The notes under the pieces: model-generated
What the model saw: only the letters and a program-made list of their open reading frames with translations
What the model was told of the DNA's origin: nothing
Database searches by the model: none
Translations under genes and position numbers: made by a program
Shown here: one piece after another, positions 7,363 through 15,412 of the stretch
Numbering within the stretch: position 1 is the stretch's first letter
Layout: each line of letters begins with the position of its first letter
From: JAKVCB01 sp963578605
GTDB taxonomy: Bacteria > Planctomycetota > Planctomycetia > Pirellulales > Lacipirellulaceae
Direction: 5' to 3'
Length of the DNA: 22,424 nucleotides
Assembly (NCBI GenBank): GCA_963578605.1
Contig: CAUZEA010000095.1
Location: 1 to 22,424, forward strand

Positions 7363-9711
7363 TTATCGACAACGGCGCATTGGTATAGCGATTACCCCAA
7401 GGATAATTAAAACAAATCCGGCGGGTTCAGGAACAGCGGCACTCCCCTCCTGCAAGCTGTCAGCCAAAGTGTTACCAAAGTTCGACTTCCAGATGTCGTA
7501 ATCCTCGTAAGTCACAGCACCTGGTGTGACGTTGGGATCTTCATTGGGAAGTGCGACCGCAGTACCAAGGTTGTCCCGCCAAAGAGTATAGTCAGCCGCG
7601 TTCACCGTACCGTCTTCGTTAAAATCTCCCAGGAGTTGATCGCTTGGTTCGATCAAAAAGGGAGCAGTCGCGTTGGCCAAAGCATCCCAATAGACCGGGT
7701 CGATATACTTGCTGTTTGGGTTGGAGGGGGCCCCGCCAACCGGCAGGGCAGAGGGGCTGTCCAGCCACCAGTTACCTAGCCCCTCCCAGAAAAGTACGTA
7801 GCCATCGCCGTACTCCATCGCGTCAGACACGGCATCCTCCAGCGCGGCAGGTGAGTAGTAATTGCTATCAGGATTATCGGGATTGAACTGCCCGCCGGGT
7901 GAGTTTCCTTCGCCAGGGCCGTACGAGGTCCGGATCGTGTGTCCAACCTGGACCTTGGCTGCATAAAGTTCGGGGACCGCCGAAAGTGATTTGGCTTCAG
8001 TATTGACGAGATCTTCGGCATACTGAAATTCGTTAGCCCCTTTTGGCTGGTGGGTCCAGCTGTTGGCATCCACGATCCTGGTGCCATCGCTGGTTGATTC
8101 AAGGATGCCGTCAACAAATGGCACGATCAGGCCAAACGGGGCTTCCTCAGTGTTCTGCCAGCGGTTCAGGGGATCGTGAAAGACTTGCTTGGCGGCGTAG
8201 CTGCCTGCATGGAAGAACATGATGGTCGAATCGGGATACTCTGCGTTGATGGCCGCACCAAATTCCTGGCCCCGCTGTCGTACTATTGCTTCGACTTCGG
8301 CAAAGGACTTGTCTCCATAGACCTCTGGAAGGCTCCCGGGCGCCGCCGGAGCACCGGGGTCCTTAAGCTGGTTGTAACCCCACAACGTGTAAGAATACAC
8401 TTCCGGGTCGATCAGGATGCCTTCCAGCCCGCCTTCTTTGGCAACCCTGGCAATCTGGCCAATGTTATGTGAGATATGGGACCACCATGAGTCATCAAAC
8501 CAATCCATCACCTCGGTTTGGTTTCCCATATAGACATGGACAAAATTTTTATTCAACTGGTCGGAAGCGGGCATCGCCTGGAGGTCTTCGATAGCCGGCT
8601 CAACGACGCTGTCGGGAATATCGATCCGGCGCATAATCGTCTGACCAACATCGCCTGCGTCGCTTTCTACCCTTTGCAACCTCCCCTGGGGCAAACGTAT
8701 ACCGCTGGGATTTGCAAGCCACGTTGCGATTCCGGTGAACGGGCGCAGGTCCAGGTTCCCAGCGATGTTGAGCTGCATGTACTTGGTATCTGGTGCATTG
8801 CCCCCAGACGTGAGGAGCATTACCTCCTTAGGTGCCGGAGGTGGCGGTCCAAACGTGTTCAGTCCATGGGAAAAGTTACCGCCAACCTGGGTTGCACTCA
8901 ACACCTCGTCATAAATCAGGGTTCGATAGAGCTTGCCAGTGGGGTCACCTCCAAACACATTGATGTCGGCTTCGCCACCGACGGTGAGCTTGTTGGGAGA
9001 GCCTGCCAGCGTAAAGAAGTTGGCTGCTTGCGACTTGTATTGATTGCGGGACAACCCACCGCCAAAGCTGGTGCCGCTCATCGGCTGACCGTCTCGATAT
9101 ATTTTCCAGGTACCATCGCCGCTGGGATAGTTTCCATCCATGACATACACCCACTGATGCAGTCCCTCGACACTCGATCGTCTTGCATCACCACCTCGAT
9201 ACGCACCGTTGATAATGTCGGAGTCCTTGTAACCGCCAACGTCATGCTCTGCCGATTCGGATTGTCGGAAATCGAAGGTGAGGCGGCTATCCGAACCGTC
9301 AATGGAAGAGCCGCCGAACAGGTTGAACCGGCTTTGTTCATTTTGGGTACCAATCGCGTTGCTGGAGTCGAAATCAAACCAGATTTCGATGGTGAGGTCT
9401 CCACCGTTGGCCTCTGACAATTGGGCGAGAGTGTTCCCGCTGCTGAACGTCGGAAAAGTTACGTGCGAGGTTGCAGAACTTCCGCCGGGCAGGTTGACGT
9501 AGCCTGAATCACTGCCAGACGGTGAGACCAACGTCGCTGAGGATCCCAGAACGCCATTCCGGCCATTTCCAGTCCGGTCGGTCAGGTTGCCCAGGAAGTA
9601 ATCGTGCTGCAGAACCAACCCGTCAAGTTCGATATCTGCCTGAACCGGCTGGGCGGTGAAGATAAGGAGCCATGCGAGTCCGCCGACAAAAACCTTTTGG
9701 AAATCTGGCAT
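7363..9711 (-). CDS. secreted LamG + 'IDPEVYSY' domain + dockerin-like + PEP-CTERM protein
   Basis: A 782-residue protein with four parts. Residues 1-25 are a signal peptide (AWLLIFTAQPVQA). About 28-285 form a LamG/concanavalin-like domain, with LTIEIWFDF and HQWVYVMDG strands and a closing LYRTLIYDEVLSATQV. About 296-686 form a domain I cannot assign, shared with the protein at 11428-12750; its conserved blocks include TSGGNAPDT, WFDDSWW, IDPEVYSY (434-441), MFFHAGSYAA, EAPFGLIVPFVDG and GDGYVLFW. About 694-746 are a dockerin-like EF-hand pair (GDFNEDGTVNAADYTLWRD, then YEDYDIWKSNFG). Residues 760-782 are a PEP-CTERM tail. It is therefore probably exported and anchored or processed at the cell surface. 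The ATG at 9711 is preferred over a TTG two codons upstream. The acidic DPE motif and aromatic residues suggest a carbohydrate-active barrel, but this is inference. It sits between the MFS transporter and the GH42-like gene. Confidence 0.85.
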   Translation of the reverse strand: MPDFQKVFVGGLAWLLIFTAQPVQADIELDGLVLQHDYFLGNLTDRTGNGRNGVLGSSATLVSPSGSDSGYVNLPGGSSATSHVTFPTFSSGNTLAQLSEANGGDLTIEIWFDFDSSNAIGTQNEQSRFNLFGGSSIDGSDSRLTFDFRQSESAEHDVGGYKDSDIINGAYRGGDARRSSVEGLHQWVYVMDGNYPSGDGTWKIYRDGQPMSGTSFGGGLSRNQYKSQAANFFTLAGSPNKLTVGGEADINVFGGDPTGKLYRTLIYDEVLSATQVGGNFSHGLNTFGPPPPAPKEVMLLTSGGNAPDTKYMQLNIAGNLDLRPFTGIATWLANPSGIRLPQGRLQRVESDAGDVGQTIMRRIDIPDSVVEPAIEDLQAMPASDQLNKNFVHVYMGNQTEVMDWFDDSWWSHISHNIGQIARVAKEGGLEGILIDPEVYSYTLWGYNQLKDPGAPAAPGSLPEVYGDKSFAEVEAIVRQRGQEFGAAINAEYPDSTIMFFHAGSYAAKQVFHDPLNRWQNTEEAPFGLIVPFVDGILESTSDGTRIVDANSWTHQPKGANEFQYAEDLVNTEAKSLSAVPELYAAKVQVGHTIRTSYGPGEGNSPGGQFNPDNPDSNYYSPAALEDAVSDAMEYGDGYVLFWEGLGNWWLDSPSALPVGGAPSNPNSKYIDPVYWDALANATAPFLIEPSDQLLGDFNEDGTVNAADYTLWRDNLGTAVALPNEDPNVTPGAVTYEDYDIWKSNFGNTLADSLQEGSAAVPEPAGFVLIILGVIAIPMRRCR

Positions 9712-9753
9712 GCTCAAGCCCCTCGGTCACCATCTGAGTTTCCCCCTGACTCT

Positions 9754-9782
9754 ATAATAGCAGATGGTTTGGGGCTTGACTA
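9754..9782 (-). promoter_or_regulatory. possible minus-strand promoter for the LamG/PEP-CTERM gene
   Basis: Read on the minus strand, TATTAT (9759 to 9754) lies 17 bp from a weak TAGTCA (9782 to 9777), about 43 bp before the ATG at 9711. The same A/T island also gives a perfect TATAAT on the plus strand (9753-9758), so direction is uncertain. It lies in the 170-bp gap after the MFS gene, long enough for an internal promoter. Confidence 0.22.
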
Positions 9783-9881
9783 ACGTTTGGAGGCTGTTTT
9801 TTTGTCGGTCACTGAGTTGGGCCTGTGAATCGTTTTACCCACTGGCCATTGAGTATTTCGACGAAAGATCTGTGCCCAATG

Positions 9882-11255
9882 TCAAGTGCTGCGATTTGCG
9901 GACCTGTGGGCACGGATGGGGCGAAACCAGTGGTAAGTAAACAGGCCAAGTGCGGTGGTGGTACCAAGGATTCCAGCGGCCCAGAAAGGGCCAGCTGAAT
10001 TGAAATCGGCGGAATTAGGATCCCAAATCTGGGGCGAGATCCAGGCGTAAAGTGTGCTTCCCACACCAGCACAGGTGATCGCAAATCCGATCGCCGTTGC
10101 GCGCAGAGCGGGTGGCACATTTTCGGCAAGGTATCCTGTGTGCGACCAACGCATGAACTGTCGTACAAATTCATAGATCGCAACGCAACCGAAAAGCTGC
10201 CATACGACCTGGGCGGATCCTATACTCAGGGATGCCAGCGAGAACGCACCTAGCATTGCCACGGCTGCGATACCCGATGCTCCACGGCCAGCGAGCCAAC
10301 CTACGGCAATGCCTCCGGGAATCCACATGAATACTTTCAATAGTTGAAGCCAGATCCAACCTTGATCGGCACCACCTACACCAATCAGGCCCAATTGTTT
10401 TGCCCGGTAGGGCAGGAACTGGTTAGAGGCCTGAAACACCGGGCCACCAAAAATACACAGCGCAATGACCAGGGCCCAATAGCTGGGGGTTTTCACCAAG
10501 GTTGAGAGGTCGCTAACTGTTTGTTGCCAACCGGCGGGTTCATTGCGCTCGAAGCGACCTGGCCGTTGCGACCAAAAAAGGATCATCACTCCGCAAAACA
10601 GCGTGGTCCACAGCAGAAAGAAGAACATTGTCTGGAAGTCCTTCAGTTGCGGAGCCGATGCCATTTCGGTAAAGTTAAAAAACCGTGCCCAAAATTCAGA
10701 CCAGTTGGATTGCTCGATCAGGCCCAGTAGTTCCTGGCGGTGAATGAATCCGCGCGCGGCAAAGGGTGCAAGCAGGCTTCCGAGGGCAATCGACACCATC
10801 ATCCAGGCGTTGGAAAACCCTTTTTTTTCCGGTGCAACCATCTGAAACATTGATGCACCGGCGGTCCACATTAAGGCGCCAGTAAACCCCTGCCAGAATG
10901 CTAGTGGTGCGATGATGTTAGCCCCCGGATGTATCATGAGTGTCAGGGGGATTACGACTTTCCCTGCCAACGCTGCCCCCCAAACAAATCTTTCTCCATA
11001 CCGTCGGGACAACAAGCCCGCAGCCAGCGGGCCGATGAGCCAGGCTGTGATCTTGTATTTCACCAGCTCTGCCCAAACATTCAACGGAAAGTGATCACCG
11101 ATTGAGCTGGCAACCTCGCTACGGGCCTCGAAGTAGAGCGGCAACGAATATTCCAAAACAGAGAGATAGAAGAAACTCAACGCCGCCACCGGGACGATGA
11201 CTCCCAAGCGGGCTGTGCCCGGATTGAGATCGTGTTGAGGAAATGGGCGTGACAT
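9882..11255 (-). CDS. major facilitator superfamily (MFS) transporter
   Basis: A 457-residue integral membrane protein with about 12 hydrophobic segments. The first is VIVPVAALSFFYLSVLEYSLPLYF and the last lies near the C-terminus (AAGILGTTTALGLFTYHWF). A large cytoplasmic-type loop near the middle (WSQRPGRFERNEPAGWQQ) divides two six-helix halves, and AGLLSRRYGERF after helix 2 is the usual charged MFS loop. Length is typical. Start is the ATG at 11255; a TTG at 11258 is also in frame, and neither has a strong ribosome site. It lies between the two genes encoding IDPEVYSY-domain proteins and is probably co-transcribed with them. The likely role is uptake across the inner membrane of sugars released by the neighbouring secreted proteins (inference). 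The substrate is unknown. Confidence 0.86.
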   Translation of the reverse strand: MSRPFPQHDLNPGTARLGVIVPVAALSFFYLSVLEYSLPLYFEARSEVASSIGDHFPLNVWAELVKYKITAWLIGPLAAGLLSRRYGERFVWGAALAGKVVIPLTLMIHPGANIIAPLAFWQGFTGALMWTAGASMFQMVAPEKKGFSNAWMMVSIALGSLLAPFAARGFIHRQELLGLIEQSNWSEFWARFFNFTEMASAPQLKDFQTMFFFLLWTTLFCGVMILFWSQRPGRFERNEPAGWQQTVSDLSTLVKTPSYWALVIALCIFGGPVFQASNQFLPYRAKQLGLIGVGGADQGWIWLQLLKVFMWIPGGIAVGWLAGRGASGIAAVAMLGAFSLASLSIGSAQVVWQLFGCVAIYEFVRQFMRWSHTGYLAENVPPALRATAIGFAITCAGVGSTLYAWISPQIWDPNSADFNSAGPFWAAGILGTTTALGLFTYHWFRPIRAHRSANRST

Positions 11256-11309
11256 CAATCAGCGAAGTGCAATTACAACCTTCGCGCTTGCGGCGATCCG
11301 AAAGGAGTC

Positions 11310-11332
11310 AAAAAACCCAGTCAGAGGCCTGA
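11310..11332 (-). terminator. weak candidate terminator after the IDPEVYSY gene
   Basis: On the minus strand a short hairpin (TCAG, 4-nt loop, CTGA; 11332-11321) is followed by CTGGG and a run of six T (11315-11310). The stem is only 4 bp, so termination would be weak or partial. It lies between the stop at 11428 and the MFS start at 11255. Confidence 0.28.
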
Positions 11333-11427
11333 TTTCGAATCGCTGCTCGCAGGTCTCCCGGTTGGGGGCCACCTGACAAGTCCCCATGTGTCTCTCCCCC
11401 TTGTGGAGGCTCATACCGCCTGACGCA

Positions 11428-12750
11428 CTAATTGTTCTTGAGTACTGAATTGCGCGCGTTCTCTAAAGCCTGCCAATACACGGGCGGCACCCAGCGACTC
11501 TTCTTCGATATGGGGGCACCGTCAGCCACAACAGCGTCGGGCCTATCGAGCCACCAGTTGGCCCGGTAGTTCCAGAATAGAACGTAACCGTCGCCGATTT
11601 CCAACGCCAGTTTCAAGAGTTCTTCCAACTTCTCAGGTGAGAAGAAGTTTGTCTCAGGCGCCGCGGGATCGTACATCCAGCTTTCGTAGGGGAGCGGAAC
11701 TCCTTTCTCCTGTCCGATTGCTTCCTCCCGGGGATGGAGCCCCAGCTGATAGGTAAATCCAACTCGCATTTTCTGATCGAAAAGCTCTGGCACCTCCGAA
11801 AGCGATCGAGCGTCTTCCTTGACCAGTTTGCGCGCCGCTTCTAACTGTGGGCGATCAATCCATCCATGTGACTGGCTCGTGCAATCGACAATGATTGTCT
11901 CATCGGTGGACCCTTCCAACATGCCGTCGATAAATGGCACCATCAGGCCAAAAGGGGCCTCGTCGATAGTTGGCCATCGCTCCAGGTGGTCATGGAGTAC
12001 CTGGCGGGCCGCGTAACCCGAGGCATGGAAAAACATGATAACCGGGCCTGCGAATTCCGCGTTAATTGCCTGGGCGAATTCCCGGCCGCGCTGGCGTACC
12101 TTGTCCTGTACTTGATTGACAGTTTTTCCTTTGTAGAACTCCTTATTACCCCGACGGTAATTGTAAGTGCCTCCATCCGTTTCGGTCAGCATCGGGTAGC
12201 CCCACCACGCGTAGGAGTAGACTTCCGGATCGATCAGCAGTCCGCGGCAGCCTCCCTGCTTTGCAACCTTGGAAAGCATGCCGATATTGTGACAGATCGT
12301 GTTCCACCATTGGTCGTCAAACCAGTTCATCGGCCCCGGAGCGTTGCCCGTGATACAATGAATGAGGTTTGAATTAAAGCGATTAAAGTCAGCCGATTGC
12401 AAATCGGCAATTGCAGGCGCAATATGCGATTCGGGGATTCTCTGCCGATGTACGAGCGTTTGACCCACGTCTGCCCTGTCGTCCCCACTGCTGTGTCGAG
12501 CCAGTCTGCCACTTGCCAGGCGGGTCGTTTCAAGCTTACCTTCGATCTGAAGGGGGACGGGTGTCGCAATCCAGGTGGCCACTCCATCGAGTGGGACCCT
12601 TTCGAGCGTCGCCGCGTTTCGTGAGAGATAACAGGTATCTGGAGCGGCGGATCCGGAAGTGACAATCATCACTTCTTTGCCGGTGGCATCGAACGGCAAC
12701 ATCACCAGGATCAGAATGATGTATGCAGCGAGGGTTGCAGATCGTGCCAT
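11428..12750 (-). CDS. secreted single-domain 'IDPEVYSY' family protein, possible glycosidase
   Basis: A 440-residue protein consisting of a signal peptide (MARSATLAAYIILILVMLPF, cleavage near residue 24) and one domain matching residues 296-686 of the protein at 7363-9711. Shared blocks in order: KEVMIVTSGSAAPDT (25-39), GVATWIA (56-62), WFDDQWWNTICHNIG (143-157), IDPEVYSYAWWGY (173-185), RQRGREFAQAINAEF (219-233), MFFHASGYAARQV (239-251), EAPFGLMVPFIDG (264-276), SLSEVPELF (316-324), GDGYVLFW (386-393), NWWLD (398-402) and PVYWQALENA (423-432). It lacks the LamG, dockerin and PEP-CTERM parts. The ATG at 12750 has an AAAGGA ribosome site; an upstream frame to 12855 adds no signal-like sequence. 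It is the first gene of the minus-strand run and faces the BNR gene across a 468-bp divergent region. I recognise no named family. Conserved Asp/Glu and Trp/Tyr residues suggest carbohydrate binding or hydrolysis. Confidence 0.85.
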   Translation of the reverse strand: MARSATLAAYIILILVMLPFDATGKEVMIVTSGSAAPDTCYLSRNAATLERVPLDGVATWIATPVPLQIEGKLETTRLASGRLARHSSGDDRADVGQTLVHRQRIPESHIAPAIADLQSADFNRFNSNLIHCITGNAPGPMNWFDDQWWNTICHNIGMLSKVAKQGGCRGLLIDPEVYSYAWWGYPMLTETDGGTYNYRRGNKEFYKGKTVNQVQDKVRQRGREFAQAINAEFAGPVIMFFHASGYAARQVLHDHLERWPTIDEAPFGLMVPFIDGMLEGSTDETIIVDCTSQSHGWIDRPQLEAARKLVKEDARSLSEVPELFDQKMRVGFTYQLGLHPREEAIGQEKGVPLPYESWMYDPAAPETNFFSPEKLEELLKLALEIGDGYVLFWNYRANWWLDRPDAVVADGAPISKKSRWVPPVYWQALENARNSVLKNN

Positions 12751-12842
12751 GGTCAACGTCCTTTCAATAGAATAGCGGTGACGAGCCGCCGGCACCAAGG
12801 AACCCACAGTTGTTTCGAGCCATGCGCGAGTCCTTCCCTGGT

Positions 12843-12859
12843 CATTTTGGGACAAAATG
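12843..12859. repeat. perfect 7-bp inverted repeat (CATTTTG-GGA-CAAAATG)
   Basis: CATTTTG at 12843-12849 and CAAAATG at 12853-12859 flank a 3-bp spacer. It lies 93 bp upstream of the minus-strand ATG at 12750. It could be an operator or a small hairpin; no T-run follows on either strand, so it is not a standard terminator. Confidence 0.55.
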
Positions 12860-12994
12860 TGCCGACTGGTGCCATCTGAATGCCTTGGAGGATTTGTTTC
12901 CTTGACTGATTTTGGCGACTCAACGCGTCAGCCAGATTGCGGGCAACAAAGCTCCGATTGCCAGCAATCGATTCATGGCAGGCGGTGGCGAAAT

Positions 12995-13129
12995 GTGACC
13001 TGCCAATTAGGTTATCATGTGTTCCCGCACACGTCAAAAGAGAGATGGCACACAGGTGTCGGCCCGACTTTGTTGTGCACAACATCCAGCCCTGCCGTGA
13101 CGCTGGAAACCAGATATTTGGCAGGTCAC
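12995..13129. promoter_or_regulatory. 12-bp perfect inverted repeat pair, candidate regulator sites
   Basis: GTGACCTGCCAA at 12995-13006 and its exact reverse complement TTGGCAGGTCAC at 13118-13129 are separated by 111 bp. The right arm ends 12 bp before the candidate -35 box at 13142, a position suited to an activator. A 10/12 match occurs at 21114-21125 in the other divergent region. A transcription-factor site is the simplest reading; the regulator is not in the window. Confidence 0.5.
13071..13084. promoter_or_regulatory. 14-bp perfect palindrome TGTTGTGCACAACA, candidate operator
   Basis: TGTTGTG/CACAACA has full dyad symmetry with no spacer, like operators of LacI- or GntR-type repressors. 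It lies inside the 12-bp inverted pair, 148 bp before the BNR gene start. No cognate regulator gene is visible nearby. Confidence 0.5.
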
Positions 13130-13141
13130 GCGTTTGGCTGT

Positions 13142-13170
13142 TTGAACTAATTTCATGCACGGGCTACATT
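13142..13170 (+). promoter_or_regulatory. candidate sigma-70-type promoter for the BNR operon
   Basis: TTGAAC (13142-13147) and TACATT (13165-13170) are separated by 17 bp. A start near 13177 would leave about 42 nt before the ATG at 13219, which has a CAGGAG ribosome site at 13205-13210. Hexamer matches are four or more of six in each box. Confidence 0.35.
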
Positions 13171-13218
13171 GGGGTTGTTGGAGTTGCACGAATCAGGTTC
13201 ATATCAGGAGTCTTTTCC

Positions 13219-15399
13219 ATGATGGTATCGTGTCGTAAAACGAAAAAGTCGAGTTTTGCAAACATTTGGATCGGTGGTTTCATCATTCTACTTGGGTCGG
13301 TTGCCGGATGGGCAGTGGCCAACGAAAGTGAGAATACCCAGGCTTCGCGCGGGGATCACGATGGCCATGAGATTCTTCGATTCCGACGCATCCGCGTGGA
13401 AAGGCAGCCGGTAATTATTGACGATACCAACCCGCTGTTGGTCCACTCTGGAGAGCTGCTGTTGCTAGCCGGTGCCGGGGGGCAGGCTGTTGTGAGCCGC
13501 GACGGAGGTATCACGTGGAAGGCGGCCAAACCGATTCCCGTCGAGGCCGGAAGTGTCGACGGACTGGCGGTCCGCGATGGATCGATCGTGGCTGCCGTGA
13601 AATCACCAGAAGAAACCACGATGTTTGTCTCTCGTGAGGGAGACTCATGGATAGAAACGTCAGGCCTCCCGCCGCTGTCAAAGAATCGCCCCATCCAGCT
13701 TTCGTCTGGAGATTTGATGGCAGCGGTCAAACTACCGCCTGAGAAAAATGGCGATGGTGCCGATTCCCGCACCGCGTTGGTTGAATCGACCGATAAGGGA
13801 AAGACATGGAGTGATCCGCGGCCAGTTACGCGGCCAGGGCAAATTCCGGGAAACCTGGTTGAACTTCCAGATGGTCGACTCGTGCTGAGTTACGTTGAGC
13901 AGACCGATCCCTATGGGGCACGAGCGATCGTCAGCGAAGATGGCGGGGAGAGTTGGGGCAATGAAGTATTTGTCCTGGGAGCCAGTCGCTACTGCCCCGC
14001 CATCAAACCTCGTCCGACGCTTTGCGAACCGTCGACCGGTGTCAGCACGATTGGCTTGCCAGATGGAACACTCGTATCGGCGTTTGATCGCGGCCAGACC
14101 CGGCGGCATAAAGACGCGATCGGCGATCAACCTGCAATTAAGGTTGTACGATGGAAACCGTCCGGACTCAAGAAACCACCACTCGCTTACCCCACCTTGC
14201 GGACTACCAAGGTTGACAAGAAAGGCTACCTTGATAACGGCATGATCCGCATGCGACCGGACGATCGGTTTTATGGTGGTGACTATGTCGAAGAACATGA
14301 AATGACGGTTTTTCGCCGGCTACCCGCTGAGCAACTCAAGTTTCCAACCATCGGCACACATGGTGTCGTCGTTTGCCGTCATCCTGACGGGAGCCTGCTG
14401 TTTACATGCCGCGATCCAGTCATTTACCGGTCGACGGATGAAGGTCGCAGTTGGCAGAAACTGGCAGACATCGAGCAGATTGACAATATCGGGCGCTGGG
14501 CTTCGTGGGGTTTTGGTGTCTCCAGCCGTGGCACATTACTTTACAGTTACGGTGAATTGCTACCGGTGGGACAGGGCTACATTGCTCGTTCGGACGACAA
14601 TGGAAAAACATGGTCCCAGGTACCGTTAGATCCGGTGCCAATGGACAAGATGGGACAGGGTGACAGCAGTCGTATTATTGAATTGTCCGACGGAACTCTC
14701 ATTACAAGTTGTGGAAATGCCTTCTGTGGCGATGGGCTGAACCACTGGGCCACACATCGTGGTTATTCGGGCGACATCATTCTGCGCTCGACCGACGATG
14801 GTAAAAGCTGGGGGGATGGAACGGTTCTCCCGCCCGGTTCGTGCGAATCGAATTTCGTGGAGATGAGCTCAGGCAAGTTGCTTATAGCAACCCGGTACCA
14901 ACGTGATGCAACTGTCTACGATTTGTTCACCATAACTGGCCCACAGCCACTCCCGCTTGATCCAAACAGCAGTCGCGATATGCCAGTCATGCCTGCCGAC
15001 GAGGAATATGCGACCCACCCTTGGTGGGGTCAACCAGGTATCGAAGTGGGGCGAGGTCGGTACAAGAACGAGGCGGTGATGATATCCCATGATCTCGGAC
15101 GCACTTTCAGCACTCCTGAACTGGTTACCCGAATGAGCATGGTTTCGGCAGACGTGGTGCGGATGCCGGACAATCGGGTCGTGATGGTTTATCAACATAA
15201 AGACCCTCCCTGCGGCGTTCGCGGGTTGGTGAGTTGCGATGAGGGAAACACTTGGGAAACCGAAAGGTATATCCTTGGTTATGGATTGAAACGGGCTGGC
15301 CGGGCGAGTTCCGTGGTGCTCAATGATGGCAGGGTCTATACGATGAATTCCTTGGGTGGTGAGGTCGGAATTCGCGCAACCATCTGGAAACCAGAGTGA
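13219..15399 (+). CDS. secreted multi-Asp-box (BNR/sialidase-fold) protein
   Basis: A 726-residue protein with a Sec signal peptide (basic MMVSCRKTKK, hydrophobic GGFIILLGSVAGWAVA, cleavage near 34). It carries at least eight Asp boxes of the S-x-D-x-G-x-[TS]-[WF] type: 93-100 SRDGGITW, 190-197 STDKGKTW, 239-246 SEDGGESW, 405-412 STDEGRSW, 458-465 SDDNGKTW, 524-531 STDDGKSW, 623-630 SHDLGRTF and 672-679 SCDEGNTW, plus a degenerate one at 138-144. That is more than the four or five of a classic single-propeller sialidase and suggests two propellers or an enlarged one. I see no clear F-R-I-P arginine motif, so sialidase activity is not supported; other BNR proteins are lyases, hydrolases or binding proteins. 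It starts an operon with the amidohydrolase 13 bp downstream. The start is the ATG at 13219 (13222 also possible). Confidence 0.85.
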   Translation: MMVSCRKTKKSSFANIWIGGFIILLGSVAGWAVANESENTQASRGDHDGHEILRFRRIRVERQPVIIDDTNPLLVHSGELLLLAGAGGQAVVSRDGGITWKAAKPIPVEAGSVDGLAVRDGSIVAAVKSPEETTMFVSREGDSWIETSGLPPLSKNRPIQLSSGDLMAAVKLPPEKNGDGADSRTALVESTDKGKTWSDPRPVTRPGQIPGNLVELPDGRLVLSYVEQTDPYGARAIVSEDGGESWGNEVFVLGASRYCPAIKPRPTLCEPSTGVSTIGLPDGTLVSAFDRGQTRRHKDAIGDQPAIKVVRWKPSGLKKPPLAYPTLRTTKVDKKGYLDNGMIRMRPDDRFYGGDYVEEHEMTVFRRLPAEQLKFPTIGTHGVVVCRHPDGSLLFTCRDPVIYRSTDEGRSWQKLADIEQIDNIGRWASWGFGVSSRGTLLYSYGELLPVGQGYIARSDDNGKTWSQVPLDPVPMDKMGQGDSSRIIELSDGTLITSCGNAFCGDGLNHWATHRGYSGDIILRSTDDGKSWGDGTVLPPGSCESNFVEMSSGKLLIATRYQRDATVYDLFTITGPQPLPLDPNSSRDMPVMPADEEYATHPWWGQPGIEVGRGRYKNEAVMISHDLGRTFSTPELVTRMSMVSADVVRMPDNRVVMVYQHKDPPCGVRGLVSCDEGNTWETERYILGYGLKRAGRASSVVLNDGRVYTMNSLGGEVGIRATIWKPE

Positions 15400-15412
15400 A
15401 ATTGGACGATGA

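Larger units (their letters stand above)
12751..13218. promoter_or_regulatory. 468-bp divergent intergenic region with several inverted repeats
   Basis: This gap separates the divergent IDPEVYSY gene (minus) and BNR gene (plus). Open frames crossing it lack family similarity and ribosome sites, so I treat it as non-coding. It holds a 17-bp perfect hairpin at 12843-12859, a 12-bp inverted pair at 12995-13006 and 13118-13129, a 14-bp palindrome at 13071-13084 and a candidate promoter at 13142-13170. This density of symmetric sites suggests shared control of the two secreted-protein operons. Confidence 0.6.

Noticed and set aside
8518..9417. 299-codon open frame on the plus strand
   Set aside because: It is antisense to the LamG/IDPEVYSY protein, whose motifs are unmistakable; the frame has no recognisable domain.
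9793..9804. T-run (GCTGTTTTTTTG) as a terminator for the MFS gene
   Set aside because: The T-run is on the plus strand, whereas the MFS gene is on the minus strand, and no stable stem precedes it.
12753..13160. Open frames on both strands inside the divergent gap, including upstream extensions of both flanking genes
   Set aside because: They lack ribosome sites and family similarity, and they place extra residues before clear signal peptides.
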